Positions 22,103 through 33,470 of a stretch of 64,000 nt of DNA are shown here, one piece after another. The position numbers and the translations under genes were made by a program. Positions within the stretch are counted from its first letter, which is position 1. Each line of letters starts with the position of its first letter. The notes under the pieces are model-generated. The model was given only the letters and a program-made list of their open reading frames with translations. It made no database searches and was not told the origin of the DNA. Source of the stretch: Panax quinquefolius (lineage: Eukaryota; Streptophyta; Magnoliopsida; Apiales; Araliaceae); contig CM035151.1 in assembly GCA_020205615.1 (NCBI GenBank), positions 17,462,322-17,526,321 on the forward strand. Direction: 5' to 3'.

Positions 22103-24734
22103 TGTGCGCCCCCCAAAATTAGGTATACATCACCCATCTTGGGTAGTCGATACATGGTACGAAATTTAAATACAACTTACTAATATAAGCGTAGGTATAC
22201 AATCGACATAAAGCGTGAGTTTGAATACAAATATTGTCTACTAGATATTATACAAACTCAAAAGGAGTCCTCATTACAATTATTATCACACTATTTCACG
22301 CGAATAGTGAGGACTACTAATGCTATCCTCTGGACCATTACTCCGTTCCCCAGGCTCGTCCCCAAATTTATATTCTCATTTCACGAAGAGAACAAAGGAA
22401 AGAAAGGGTGAGCTCAACTAGCTTCGATGAAAAATATTATGACTAAGATAATGCGAAATAAATTATCATTAGCCTCAACAAATGTTAAACCGATAAAATA
22501 TAATGAACATCAAGTTTAACTACGGTGAACCAAAGATCCATTAAAAGAGTCAAGTAGAAAATAAAATCTACAATCTTTTATGATTTAAAAGGTTTTTCAT
22601 CATTGTTATATTGAGACTCGACTTTAATAAATATTCCACATCATCGAATCACCCCGCACTTTACTGACGAGGATATTCTTTAGTATCACGACCACAATTA
22701 TTCATGCACTACGGGCCAAGAATATTTGTGTATTCATTAATAATCATGATCATGCCAACAACTATCCATCAATGTAATACGACCCTTTGAGGATTTTACC
22801 ACATCATTTGTAACATTACGGTCGTGATTACAAGAATAGTCTCTGGTCATAATCATACCAAGTCCATCTATGCACTACTGAATACAGATGATTTTCAACA
22901 TAATATAAACATGAGGATGATGACAATGATATAAGAATTCAATAAAACAAGTTCAAGAATTAATTTATCTAGGAACCAATAACATCCAAACTGTCGACAT
23001 GATCTTTGCTTTGTAGAGTAAAATTCAAGAATACTTAGAAAAATATTTCCATGAAAGGATCTTTGGATGAAGCCTTGCAAATATCAAGGATATTCCACTA
23101 ATTTCATGGAGTATAGAAGTCAAAGTTTTAACCAATTTGAGTATAACAAAGAATGAAAAAACAAAAGAAATCACCATGCATGCGATAGACCGCATGACAG
23201 AGTTATTCAATGAATAATAAATAACGGAACCCGGTCCGGCCAGTAAAACGCCTGCAGACGGGATATTCCAACGAATAATAAAGAATGGAACCAGGTCGGC
23301 GTAAAACACACACGATGTGGATGTTCCAACAAAATAATAATAAGGATTTTAACCGGTCCGGTGTAAAACACACGACGCAGATGTTCCAGCCAATAATAAT
23401 AATAAAGACGGAACCCGTGTCCGGTGTAAAACACAGACGTGATGTTCCAATGAATAATAATAAAGATGGAACCGTGTCCGGTGTAAACACACGACGGGAT
23501 GTTCCAACGAGAATAATAGAAGAATGTCACCAAGTATAGGGTAAACCACGTATACTGAGTTATTCCAACGAATAATAAGCAATGGAATAACAATGAGTTC
23601 TCTTCATGAATAAGAAAGAATAACACCCTTACTTTTAGTAGGAGATTGAATCTTTGCGATAGTGTAGTAACAAAATACTCTTCTTCTTTCTCTCTTATTC
23701 TCTCTATACTTTCTCTCTCTATTGCTTGAATGAATTAAGTGAAAATAATAAAGCACTAGGCCTCTATTTATAGAAGATTTCTAGCTTACTTTTGCCATGT
23801 GAAAAAAGGCAAGTGGCTTGACGGTAGTGATGTGAAAAGAAAAGTGGTTTGATGCCTGTATATGAAACGACAAGTGGTTCGGCGCCTTGTAATGTGAAAC
23901 GACAAGTGGTTCGACGCCTGTAATATGAAACGGCAAGTGGTTTGACGTCTGGTAAAGGTAATTACTATTGACGAAGGTAATTACTATTCACAAAGGTAAT
24001 TACTATTGACGAAGGTAATTACTATTCACAAAAGTAATTACTATTGACGAAGAGACTCTTAGATGATGACATATGGGGCCCCCATAAAATAATCAAACTT
24101 ACCACAAACGTCTCATAACAGACTCTTTATATACATCAAGGATTGAATAAATATTACCACAAATCATTTTATTTTTAATCAACACATATTTAATCTTTTA
24201 ACAATTATTAATCATTTATAACTTGTCGTCTCAATTATTGATTTAATACTATAACATATTATCTGAGATGATCTTTGTGACAATAATTGAATTAATAATA
24301 TAAGAGATATGATCAAAGAATTCTCAGTAGCAATAATTGAGCATAAATTGAGTGACTTCTCACGTAAGCATCAATAATCAATATCGTGTGCTACTATACT
24401 ACTACGTATTCTTCGTACTTTTACTACCGGGTAGTTCAACAGGTTTTAACGGTAACACCTCTGCGTTATTTTTATAGAAAGATAATTTTGTCGTTTTCTA
24501 ACTACGACAATACTTACATTAATGGGGTCCACTTAATGATTGAGCCGTCGTTTGAATATTCCCGAACGTAAAGAATATTCCCCGACCAAACGAATATTTT
24601 ATAACAACTTGCTTACTTTTTAAAATTTATAAATATTACCCACAACTATAACATTATATCAAATTTATTCCATAATATTCAAAAATAATATTTATAGAAA
24701 ATTCATCTTTATTTATAAAAGTTGGGGTCTTACA
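22103..24734 (-). repeat. 5' LTR of the complete gypsy element
   Basis: This LTR is 2632 bp and is the partner of 14690-17274. It starts TGTGCGCCCCCC, having lost one base relative to TGTGACGCCC. It has the same order of hairpin repeats (22640-22890), tandem array (23200-23580) and GGTAATTACTATT repeats (23955-24050). Confidence 0.9.
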
Positions 24735-25509
24735 TCATCGATCATGTGACATCATTGCTTACATCATCCTTCCGATGACATCATTGCTTACCTCATCATT
24801 CCGATGACGTCATCGCTTACATCATCAGAATTCAAATTCAATTTATTCTCTTCAACCTCATTTTACTTTTATACCATGAATTTACTATAATAATGTTACC
24901 ATTCAAATTATAAAAAATATACTATCATATAATCACATCATACTACTATAATATAATATTATAATAATATATTTAAATGAATTATTGATTTGATAATTTG
25001 AAATACCGTGTAAATGACAATTATTGAATCAAAATATCAACGCAGCAGCTTATTGAATCAATAAAAATAAAATATTAAAAGCGATAATTATAGAATAGCT
25101 TATTAAGTAATGCCTTTCTTACGTAAGAATCAATAATTCAAAAATATTGTAATACCGTCTGGTAATATCGTGTGTAACAACGCGCGATGTTACTATATTT
25201 TAACCAATTTAGTTCAACAAAGATTAATGGTAAAACCTCCGCCGTTATTTTCATAAAAATATTTTTGTCGTTTTCTAAATACGACAATTCTTCCGTTTTG
25301 GGTCCACTAATAATTGTGTCGTCGTACGAATATTCCCCGACAAAAAGAATATTCCCCGACCAATCGAATATTATATAATAACTTGCATACTTTGTAGAAT
25401 TTATAAATTCTACCCACAACTATAACATTATATCAAATCCACACCATAATATTTAAAAAAATATTTCAAAAAAAAATAAATATTTATTCATAAAATCTGG
25501 GGTCTCACA

Positions 25510-25514
25510 ACTGC
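25510..25514. other. Right target-site duplication (ACTGC)
   Basis: ACTGC matches 11251-11255 exactly; joining the flanks at this point restores the continuity of the CACTA gene sequence. Confidence 0.92.
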
Positions 25515-26354
25515 CGCCACCAACAGATCCTCGGGTGTGCTCGACTACGAAAAAAGCTAAAGGAACATACAAGGCGTGAAGATTTCATAGTTGCAAAGAT
25601 ATCACCGCCGAGTACGTGTTTACAAGTTTTAATATGTTTACAATCATGAATCAGAGAAAATATATCACATTTTTACTTAGTAATATTGTGTTATTTTTTG
25701 TATAGAGTCTCGATCTCAAGGTCACCCTATCCATTGGGTTTGGATGTGTATGTATTACCCGTGATGAATCCGCCTTTGATGCTATCCAGATAGCGGTAAT
25801 AAGTTTTAACAACTTAATCTTGTTTATCATTGCTTACAGAATTAATTTATTTTTAACTATTTAATTGTTAACATGATGACAGGATACTTATAAGCGTTTA
25901 TTGAATGAGCACTATCCTGAAGGCACTCCACATCCGCCTATTGATCAAGAGTTATGGGAGAGGGCATCTGTTGTGAAGAAGAACTACATTAAAGGTCAAG
26001 GACAACGACGACGCCCATCCTTTAGTGGCTCAGGCTGCTCTTCTACCTAGTCTACATTAAATATCGAGCCATCCAAATTGCTTATACTCCTACCGATCGC
26101 AGAGAGAGCTATATGTCGAGATCGAGATCTTCTGAAGATACTGGGCGGGCATCTGGGGGCTCTGAGTCCTGAGGAGTTAGCTGAAGCAGTAATGACGGCA
26201 GTAACATCACAATATGGGGATGGCGACGAGGTATAAAATCAATTTGTTGAACATATTGTCGAAATATACCAATATTAACATAGTTAGTATATATTTGTAA
26301 CTTGTTTTATTATTTTGTTAATTACAGGGTGATCAAGGAGGCGATGATGCTTGA
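25515..26354 (+). pseudogene. CACTA accessory gene (Transposase_24-like), 3' part
   Basis: Coding-like blocks continue from 11250. CSTTKKAKGTYKA lies near 25535. After an AG at about 25706, SLDLKVTLSIGFG and RDESAFDAIQIAV follow. After another AG near 25882, DTYKRLLNEHYPEGTPHPPIDQ and ELWERASVVKKNYIKG appear, then LGALSPEELAEAVMTAV near 26150 and a last exon GDQGGDDA with TGA at 26352-26354. The A-x-x-x-x-x-E-x-Y-P-E-G-T pattern and the final glutamate-rich end fit the plant En/Spm second gene. A stop after TYKA and frame changes near 26050 show it is dead. Introns are small and carry AT-rich sequence. Confidence 0.6.
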
Positions 26355-26640
26355 CGTACCTGCTTTAGATCAGTTTTGTAGTTATTTGATAAGCTTGTAC
26401 TTGTATATTCATTCAATTCATATTGGTTTTCTGTATGTTACTTAAACAATATTAGATTTGTTTATATTTATTCAATTCATAGTAGTTTGGTGTATGTGTC
26501 GGTGGACAATGGATGTTTATATTGTTGTGCATGCTGTTTATCTTGTTGTGTATGTGTGTTGGGATAAAGCAGGTACAGAACAGGTACAAGTTTTTGTGCA
26601 TGTTTATATTGTTGTGCATGTTGTTTATTCATTTTTTTCA
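26355..26640. other. CACTA 3' untranslated and spacer sequence
   Basis: No gene is seen. TTGTTGTGCATG and TTTATATTG-type short repeats recur between 26455 and 26640. The sequence leads into the subterminal repeats. Confidence 0.5.
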
Positions 26641-26966
26641 TATCAACGACCGCATGCGGTCACTGATAGTTATTAGCGACGGCTAAACATTTGAGGGTAT
26701 CAGCGACCGGTCGTTGATAGCCGTCGCTGACACGTGGACCACGTCGACTTTGTACCCTGAACTATCTTTGATTCGAACTTAGCGAATCGAATTTGTCATT
26801 TCGATTACGCTCATATCGATCATGAGATATATCGATCGCTAATGTACATCCCAATGATCGATTTTATCGACGACTATCGATATTTGCATCGCGTCATTGA
26901 TAATATCTCATGACCGTCTGCGGTATTGATAAAGGATCAAGCTAATAAACCTTTTTCTTGTAGTGT
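26641..26966 (+). mobile_element. CACTA subterminal repeats and 3' terminus
   Basis: Short inverted and direct motifs (AGCGACGGC, CAGCGACCGGTCG, GCGACTATCG, ATCGATC) are crowded here, as in the subterminal repeat regions that bind En/Spm transposase. The element ends CCTTTTTCTTGTAGTG at 26951-26966, the reverse complement of a CACTACAAGAAAAAGG terminus. No matching left terminus is seen between 2.7 and 10.2 kb, so this CACTA copy lacks its left end here. Confidence 0.75.
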
Positions 26967-28595
26967 TTAGGAAAAGATATGGATGAATGTAGACTTATGA
27001 TCAAATAAGGTTTTCTTAGTACGAAGTTGGTATAGTTTAGATTGATATAAATAAGAATTTAGAGAGATTGTAACAAATATTGTCCATTATTGGGCATCCA
27101 ACATTCCTTTGACACTCCATACACAACAATTCTCATTCTTCTAGTAGGAAACCTGTAAAAGTGCAGTAAATTATATATTACAATTCCAAGTAAAACAAAT
27201 CAAAACTTCCAGATATAAAACAAATTCTACTCCTTCATGTGATTGAGGAATATTGTTAGATTTGGGATTATCCTTACAAAGGGCAATTAAATTATACAAA
27301 TCCCTGTAATTTATCTTCCTACCAAACGCATATTATTTGCAAAATTCCCTATCATAATTTATGAACTAACAAAAAAATACATTGAATAATGACCTCATGA
27401 AATTTTAATATCTTTGCAAGTATAAAATCAAAGGTTAGAAAAGGCTACTGATTATACACCTGATACTGCAAGAAAAATTCCCTGAACAAAAATAATAGAA
27501 CCAAGCCTTAACCAAGTAAGAAGAAAAGCACTCTCAAAAGATTTTATCAAACTAAAAGGCTTTATTTCAAGCCATATGTAATTGGAACATTATAGGATTG
27601 ATTTCATAATTCAAGTATGTTGATAGAATAACAAATTTTGAACATTCTATGACAAATTTGATCTCAGTATCAACCATTATTTCAATTGCTCAAACTCTAC
27701 CATACAATTACATATCATCAAGGATAAATTGACCAAAAAAGATCCATAGACCGTGAGGCAAATTAAAATCAGAGTGAAAAAATTCCCTTGACTAAAAAAA
27801 ATCAACCACCAAAGTAAAAACAACTAATAAATACATAATTGCTACGCAGAATCCCAAGCTAATTCAAATAAATAGAAAGATGTTTACATAGTTGAACTCA
27901 ACAATAATATTGGTCCAACTAAGAAAATCATATAAAAAATTTAATTAGAAAAAAAAAAAGAAAAAGTGCATGTACCTGCATAATTAAGGCAAACGAGAGT
28001 TAGGCTCAGACTTTGACATAATAGCTCATGGCATATCTTGTTATCACTTTTAATTGTATATAATATAAGAAAAAGGAGGTTCCTTTCCCCTCTTAAAAAC
28101 CTCCAACCCCCTTTTTCATTTCCCTTTCTTGTTCCAAATGAAGCTTAAGTACCACAATATACAATCTACTCAAAATCAACTCCTCTTAAAACAAATGCTA
28201 CTTTTAACGATTACTAAAGCTAATTAACAATTAATTAAAAATCCATCAAACACTGGGATGAATTTTGATATATAGCTACTTCTAACAATTACTGAAATTA
28301 ATTAATAATTAATTAGAAATCCATCAAACCCAGGGATGAATTTTGATAGATAGCTAAAATTTAAGAATTGAAACCTTTGAAAGAACTCATTATTTATCCT
28401 GAATTAGCAACCCTTCTTTGGAACAACTCAGTAGATAACATCTACATCAAATCAACTCCTTTTCACATTAAGAGTCTTTATAGCACTTCCTCAAAATTAA
28501 CTACCAGTTCACCATAACAGAGATTCTATTTATAAAGATACTTAAAAAAAAAATTGAAGATATGAAACTCAATTAAAAAAAAGAAAAATTAAACC
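26967..28595. other. AT-rich intergenic sequence
   Basis: No gene is recognised. A tandem duplication of about 78 bp (ATCCATCAAACMCWGGGATG-like core) lies at 28197-28353. Confidence 0.6.
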
Positions 28596-28700
28596 TTAAA
28601 CAACACCCATTTTTTTTTCAACATTGGCCTGCATTTCTTGGGGAGCTGCAACTTCCTTTTCCATCTCTTTCAATCTTTTTTTCATCTCATCCAATTCCTT
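28596..28700 (-). pseudogene. Fragment of nuclear poly(A)-binding protein gene, coiled-coil exon
   Basis: The minus strand encodes ELDEMKKRLKEMEKEVA, then APQEMQANVEKKMGVV, then TAA. In plant PABN proteins (relatives of animal PABPN1) the coiled-coil exon before the RNA-binding domain reads very nearly the same. The exon appears to begin after an AG preceded by a T-rich run (minus strand, 28698) and would end at AAG|GTTTAA. The stop replaces an expected glutamine (CAA to TAA) at that end. PABN binds nascent poly(A) tails in the nucleus and controls their length. I cannot find the RNA-binding-domain exons toward 26967 or an acidic first exon toward 30 kb. This is best read as an isolated gene fragment. 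Confidence 0.72.
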
Positions 28701-30956
28701 CAACACAAACAAACAAATTCATCAGATCATATACTTGATTAGGGATATTACATTAGAATCAACACTTAGGATTTCTTAATCACATAAAATCAATCTATAT
28801 ATATAAAGACAAGATCAATTATGACGTAAACAATGCTCAATCTTGACTTTTAATGAATTTAATCAACAAATCACTTACTACTATAATCAGATAAACAAAA
28901 CATAAATTTCAACAGAAGGGTTAATAATAAATCAAAACAACAATAGTAATGAAAGTAAAGTCATAAAGAACAAATGAAAATCATAAAATTGAATATAAAA
29001 AGAACTTACAGAAAATATGAGTGTGACCTGTCAAAAGAAAGTAAAACGCGCGAATTTTTCTGTCTAATTCCTTCTTTCCCGGTTCATTAATACTCGTAAA
29101 TTTCTAGAAAAGTAAATTTCCCACTCCTCTCAAAGAAGATGTTGACATACAAATTCATGCATATATATAATCAAGAAGTTATTTGATTTGTAAAAAATCA
29201 CAAGAGCGCATTTTGTAGAATTAATGCATTTTGGATGAGGAAATTTGAGGAAGAAAATAGATCATTTTTTCCTGAAAGTTCAGAACACTCTAACTCAAAC
29301 ACTTTTGAAAGTAAATCCAAAGAAAGAAACAAAAACAAAAACAGAAGATAAACACCATAAAAGGTCATCTTCTTTTTTCAGTTTCTAACTTCACAATATG
29401 TTACATCAGTAATGAATGCATAAACAACATAAAGCAAAATATTTAATCCAAATCAATGAGATGCTCCAATTTTTTTGGATGTCTAGTCACACACAGAATT
29501 AGTGAAGAAGCAATTTTCATCTAACCTTCGCAAACGAACTGAGCCGAAATTAAGATAAGTCGTTGAATTTAATACAAAAGTTAAGGATATATAAAATCAA
29601 ATAACTGGATTATGATTTACCTTTCTTTTTCTTTTCCAAGGATTAGATTGTATCCCCATTCCAAATAGTATCTTTAAAAGGAGGGAAAAGGGGAAAGGGG
29701 GAAAGGGATAATCTGGTACGTAGTAATTTTAAGTTGATATATAGTCACAAATTACAATAACTCAATCAGATAATAATATATTTATGTAGACAATCAGATA
29801 CAAAGCTAGCAGTCTAGCAAGCCTCACCATGGTCCTCACAAATTCCGATTTTAATTGGCAAAGTAAACTTTCCTGATATAAATTAACCTCACAAAATTAA
29901 CACAAAACACAACCATAAAGCTGAATAAGACTTAATTCGCCCAAATTGAGAGAATACACCAGAATCCCTAACTTGAAAAACACAAAAAACCCCAACTTAA
30001 AAGTACCATAATTCAATCAATTTCATCAAAAGACACAAAGTAACATAAAATTAGACAATACCCATTAATCCAATATTTGTTGAAATATTAAGTTCTCTTA
30101 TAAAAGATGATTTTTTTACGAGTTTCTAAATTTAGTTGGGCCGCCAACAGGTCAATTGTATTTTGCAACTCTACTCCTTTATATTAATGCATAAGAATGT
30201 ACGTATTCCCCTAATTAACCTTATACACATTGATTATGCAAGTGAGCGTGTGATTGTTTTTATTAATAAAATAAAATTAATTCAATCAAATCTTATACTT
30301 AATCTACAAAATACTCCCTCTACCACACAAAAATAATACTAATTACCTTGTAAAATTAATTAGCATATATGAAGGAGATAGTTTTATTTCATGCATGTAT
30401 ATCCTTGAAACAATAAGTTATTTATAGTACTCATGCATGTATATCCTTGAAACAATAAGTTATTTATTTAGTACTGAGTATAACGATGATATTATGATGA
30501 CAGATTATGAATATTATATTATTTTATATTACCATGACAATTTGTAGAGTAAAAGAAATTGACCACAAATGACACCATTTTTATGAAAATGAAAGAGTAA
30601 GTATTAACTAATTCACGCTATCTACCCTTGAAAAAGAAAAATATAAAAAATTGAATTTTCAGGCCTAACCACATAAGGTGCATGATAGTCAAAATAGTAC
30701 TGAATTTGCAGCCAAATTAATAAATAAATTTGATTGTGGTAGTCCTTTTTTATTTGTCCACTCTTTCGCTTATAGGATTGAGGATTACTTGCACCACATG
30801 AACATCCTATCCTCGATTAGGTCAATATTGTTAAATTCAAAATTAATTAGCATACAGTACTTTTCCCTTGATGAAATTCAAGTAAATAGATATAAAAAAT
30901 GTATAGGTTTCAATGTGCCAATTAACACCAACTCTTATCCAAAACAAATCAACACA
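28701..30956. other. AT-rich intergenic sequence
   Basis: No gene is recognised. A purine run (AAAGGAGGGAAAAGGGGAAAGG-like) lies near 29675-29708. A direct duplication of about 42 bp (CATGCATGTATATCCTTGAA core) lies at 30390-30474. Confidence 0.6.
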
Positions 30957-30962
30957 AACAGG

Positions 30963-31018
<56 letters not shown>

Positions 31019-31024
31019 CCTGTT
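30957..31024. repeat. Long perfect palindrome around a (TA)n tract
   Basis: AACAGGC, (TA)27 and GCCTGTT form one uninterrupted 68-base palindrome about 115 bases upstream of the TATA box of the protease inhibitor gene. It could extrude a cruciform. Confidence 0.85.
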
Positions 31025-31137
31025 TTATACACACGTTTGAACTAATTTCTTGTATACTAATAAATAAAAAAGTCAGAGAATTAAAGCCAATTACAAGAAG
31101 CTATCGATCGATCGATCAGAATGCACCTTGTTAATTC

Positions 31138-31145
31138 TATAAATA
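31138..31145 (+). promoter_or_regulatory. TATA box of the protease inhibitor gene
   Basis: TATAAATA lies 117 bases before the ATG at 31255. The interval is AT- and A-rich, as for a plant 5' leader. Confidence 0.6.
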
Positions 31146-31254
31146 TATCGAATTCAGCAACTACGTACAAAATCATCAATCATAAATTAAGAAAGAAAGA
31201 AGAAGATCGAAGACCAACGAGGCTATCAAGAAAAATAAAAAGAACTATCTGAAG

Positions 31255-31912
31255 ATGTCATCAGAATTATGCGAAGGTATTGGTACAATTTCTATCTAGC
31301 TAGCTAGCTATATATAGATCAGTTTTGAATGTTTTAAAAAGCTTATTAACATTATTTCTGAGAAAATGGGGTTCAACAGTTCCTGATAAAAAAAATAAAA
31401 AAAAATTCAATAGATCTTAATTATATTTTCGAGAAAAAAGTATTTGTACAAAACGTAAAAGAGTAAAATATATAGTAATGCAAAACCCATGTTTAGCATA
31501 AGGTAGGTTGGGGGTTCGAGTTGTGTGTGTGGTGTGTGGTGTGTGTTCAAACTAGGAAAAAAAATATTAATGCAAAAGGTGGTAACTATTTTTTAGTCCG
31601 GCCGGAGTTGCTAGGTTTGTGAACTCTCATCTATTAATACTTCCTTTGTTTTTATTCAATTGTGACATTCTTAATTTGTTAAAGATAGATAATTATTTTG
31701 GTAATAAATCATGTATAGGTAAGAGTTCATGGCCCGAACTCCTTGGGACAATGGGGAAGGATGCGGTGCCGAAGATAGAGAAAGAGAACCCACTTGTTAC
31801 TGCTCAGATTGTGTTGGAAGGAACCATTGTTACTGAGGACTTTCTCTGCACTAGGGTTCGTGTTTGGGTCGACACTTGTGATACTATTGTTAGGATCCCT
31901 ACTATTGGTTGA
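31255..31912 (+). CDS. Potato inhibitor I family serine protease inhibitor
   Basis: Exon 1 (31255-31276) encodes MSSELCE and the first base of the next codon. A GT..AG intron spans 31277-31718, and exon 2 (31719-31912) completes a 71-residue protein. It shows the family signature GKSSWPELLG, IEKENP near residue 30, an LEGT loop entry, and R-V-R-V-W-V with a final PTIG. By alignment with barley CI-2 (GTIVTMEYR) the reactive bond falls between E and D in GTIVTEDFL, so P1 is glutamate, suggesting preference for Glu-cutting subtilisin-like proteases. The loop-bracing arginines are kept (RVR). Cys6 and the Cys before TRVRV probably form the usual disulfide; a third Cys lies in DTCDT. There is no signal peptide, so it is cytosolic or vacuolar by other means. 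A TATA box lies upstream and AATAAA at 32000-32005 follows. The splice sites and frame are clean, so the gene is probably functional in defence against pests or microbes. Confidence 0.92.
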
Positions 31913-32743
31913 TTATATATATATATACACACAACATTTATAGTTATTGCTCGCTTTGTATTTAATTTCTTTTTCTTGCATTGGAAGGCAGGCAGCCCCA
32001 ATAAAATAACATGGAGTTCATATATACCCTAGCTCCATCTTTGGCATGTAATTAATTCACCTACTACTACTACTAAATAAGAAGGCCTTCTTTTATTAAT
32101 TATAATCTGCAAGACGCCAAATTCTCTCTTCACTTTAAATCCCTGCAATATTAATTAATTTTTTGTGTAATACATAATTATGATCCGTGCACGTTAAAAG
32201 TATCATGCATGTTTCCGTATAATTAATCATGAAGAAGTCACAACTAATTTTAATTTGTTTCTCATTTTCTTTTAGTTATTACATCACATATCAATACTAA
32301 ATGATAGAAATACCAAATTTTAAAATTAAAAATTGATATTTATAATTTATTCGAAAACAACGAATTAATTCACAAGAATAGTTGCCATAGATCGATCGAA
32401 ACAGTTGCCAATTGATGAATGGCTGTGAAATTCAATTCAAGACTTTGTGATTTTGTACAGAAAACTTTTGTGTTTTATACAAAGTTAAATAGCTGTGAAA
32501 ACAAATTAATTATATGGTCCGTATAACTCTGCAATATATTTTAACCGAAACCCTCCATCAAGTATAGCACTTGGATACAATTTTCAAACAGAAGTGCTTT
32601 CATAATGAATTTATAATTACTTCCCGGATCCATATTCTCTCTATTTCATTTGAAATGGAGAGTTTTCATTTAGATTCAAAATTATTGGATCTAAGACTTA
32701 GAAGCCGCCACCTCATTTAAAAATCATTAACATAACACTAATA

Positions 32744-32782
<39 letters not shown>

Positions 32783-32930
32783 GAGCACTTTGTTATGTCC
32801 CTCATTGTTTTTTTAATAATTATTTTATTATTATTGTTATTATTATTATTATTATTATTATTTTGTATTCTATTTTTTTCTTCTTTTTTTTAGTGCGAAA
32901 GTTATACCTATTTTGTCTAAATATTTATTG
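31913..32930. other. Intergenic sequence with ATT microsatellites
   Basis: No gene is recognised. (ATT)n tracts lie at 32745-32781 and 32826-32862. Confidence 0.7.
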
Positions 32931-33470
32931 AGTGGTTTTTAGAGTTTGATAAATCAATTGAGTACGATGAAGATGTCATTGGTAATGAGATGAAGGCTTT
33001 ATTGTTGTTGAGCTCTTTGCTTGATATAAAGTTGGGAGACGCTGGTTGTGTCGATGAGTAACTCTGCTCTAAATAGTACGTTGACTATGGATATAGTCAA
33101 TGATAATTTGTTCAATAAAGAATAGAGGCGAGAAGATACAATAGTGACTTGTGGTTTAATTGTCACAAGTTTTTGTCACGCATAGTAGGGGTAGAAAGAG
33201 AAAGATAAGTTCTCCTAAGGATGACAAATTCAGGAGAAGGTTAAGAGATATAAAAGAAGTAATTTATTTTCACTGCCGAAAAACATGTCACATAAGGCGA
33301 GAGTGCAGATTTTGAAGTAGCAATCTAAGAAAAATATGAAGATATGGACTCGATTGTGTATCTATCCAACGTTGATGAAGCCATTATTTATGATGGTAAA
33401 CTCAAGTGCCATGTTAATGATTGTGTTATTGATTTGGGTGTTTCGTTTCATGCTACTTTGCGTTGTGAGA
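32931..33470 (+). pseudogene. Ty1/copia gag and protease remnant
   Basis: Pieces in shifting frames read ALLLLSSL, VSMSNSALNSTLTMDIVNDNL-like sequence near 33050-33115, a zinc-knuckle remnant YFHCRKTCHIRRECR near 33270, and NDCVIDLGVSFHAT near 33420. The last corresponds to the copia protease DSGASFHAT active site with DSG changed to DLG. This order (gag, CCHC, protease) fits Ty1/copia. Stops occur throughout, and the copy breaks off at 33470 against repeat-rich sequence. Confidence 0.8.

Larger units (their letters stand above)
14690..24734 (-). mobile_element. Complete Tekay-type gypsy retrotransposon
   Basis: The element starts TGTGACGCCC at 14690 and ends GGTCTTACA at 24734, with TCATC on both sides (14685-14689 and 24735-24739). 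It has two LTRs (14690-17274 and 22103-24734), an initiator-Met-type primer site, a polypurine tract and gag-pol on the minus strand. Domain order read 5'-3' on the minus strand is gag, zinc knuckle, protease, reverse transcriptase, RNase H, integrase and chromodomain-like tail, which defines Ty3/gypsy. It sits inside the solo LTR 11256-25509 and is younger than it. Many frameshifts make it non-functional as written. Confidence 0.93.
11256..25509 (-). mobile_element. Solo gypsy LTR, interrupted by a nested full element
   Basis: The ends are TGTGACGCCCCCAAAATAGG at 11256 and TGGGGTCTCACA at 25509, flanked by a perfect ACTGC duplication. Removing the nested element 14690-24734 and one copy of its TCATC duplication leaves about 4.2 kb of LTR sequence with no internal region, so this is a solo LTR made by LTR-LTR recombination. 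Orientation is minus, because the reverse complement begins TGTGAGACCCC like the family start. It contains hairpin repeats (12346-12900) and a tandem array (13930-14460). Open frames inside it are not convincing genes. Confidence 0.88.

Noticed and set aside
26458..26676. 72-codon plus-strand frame after the CACTA accessory gene
   Set aside because: It is built from TTGTTGTGCATG-type repeats beside the CACTA terminus and has no family signature.
29620..29720. Purine-rich run as a polypurine tract of another LTR element
   Set aside because: No LTR start, TG..CA pair or coding remnant is found next to it.
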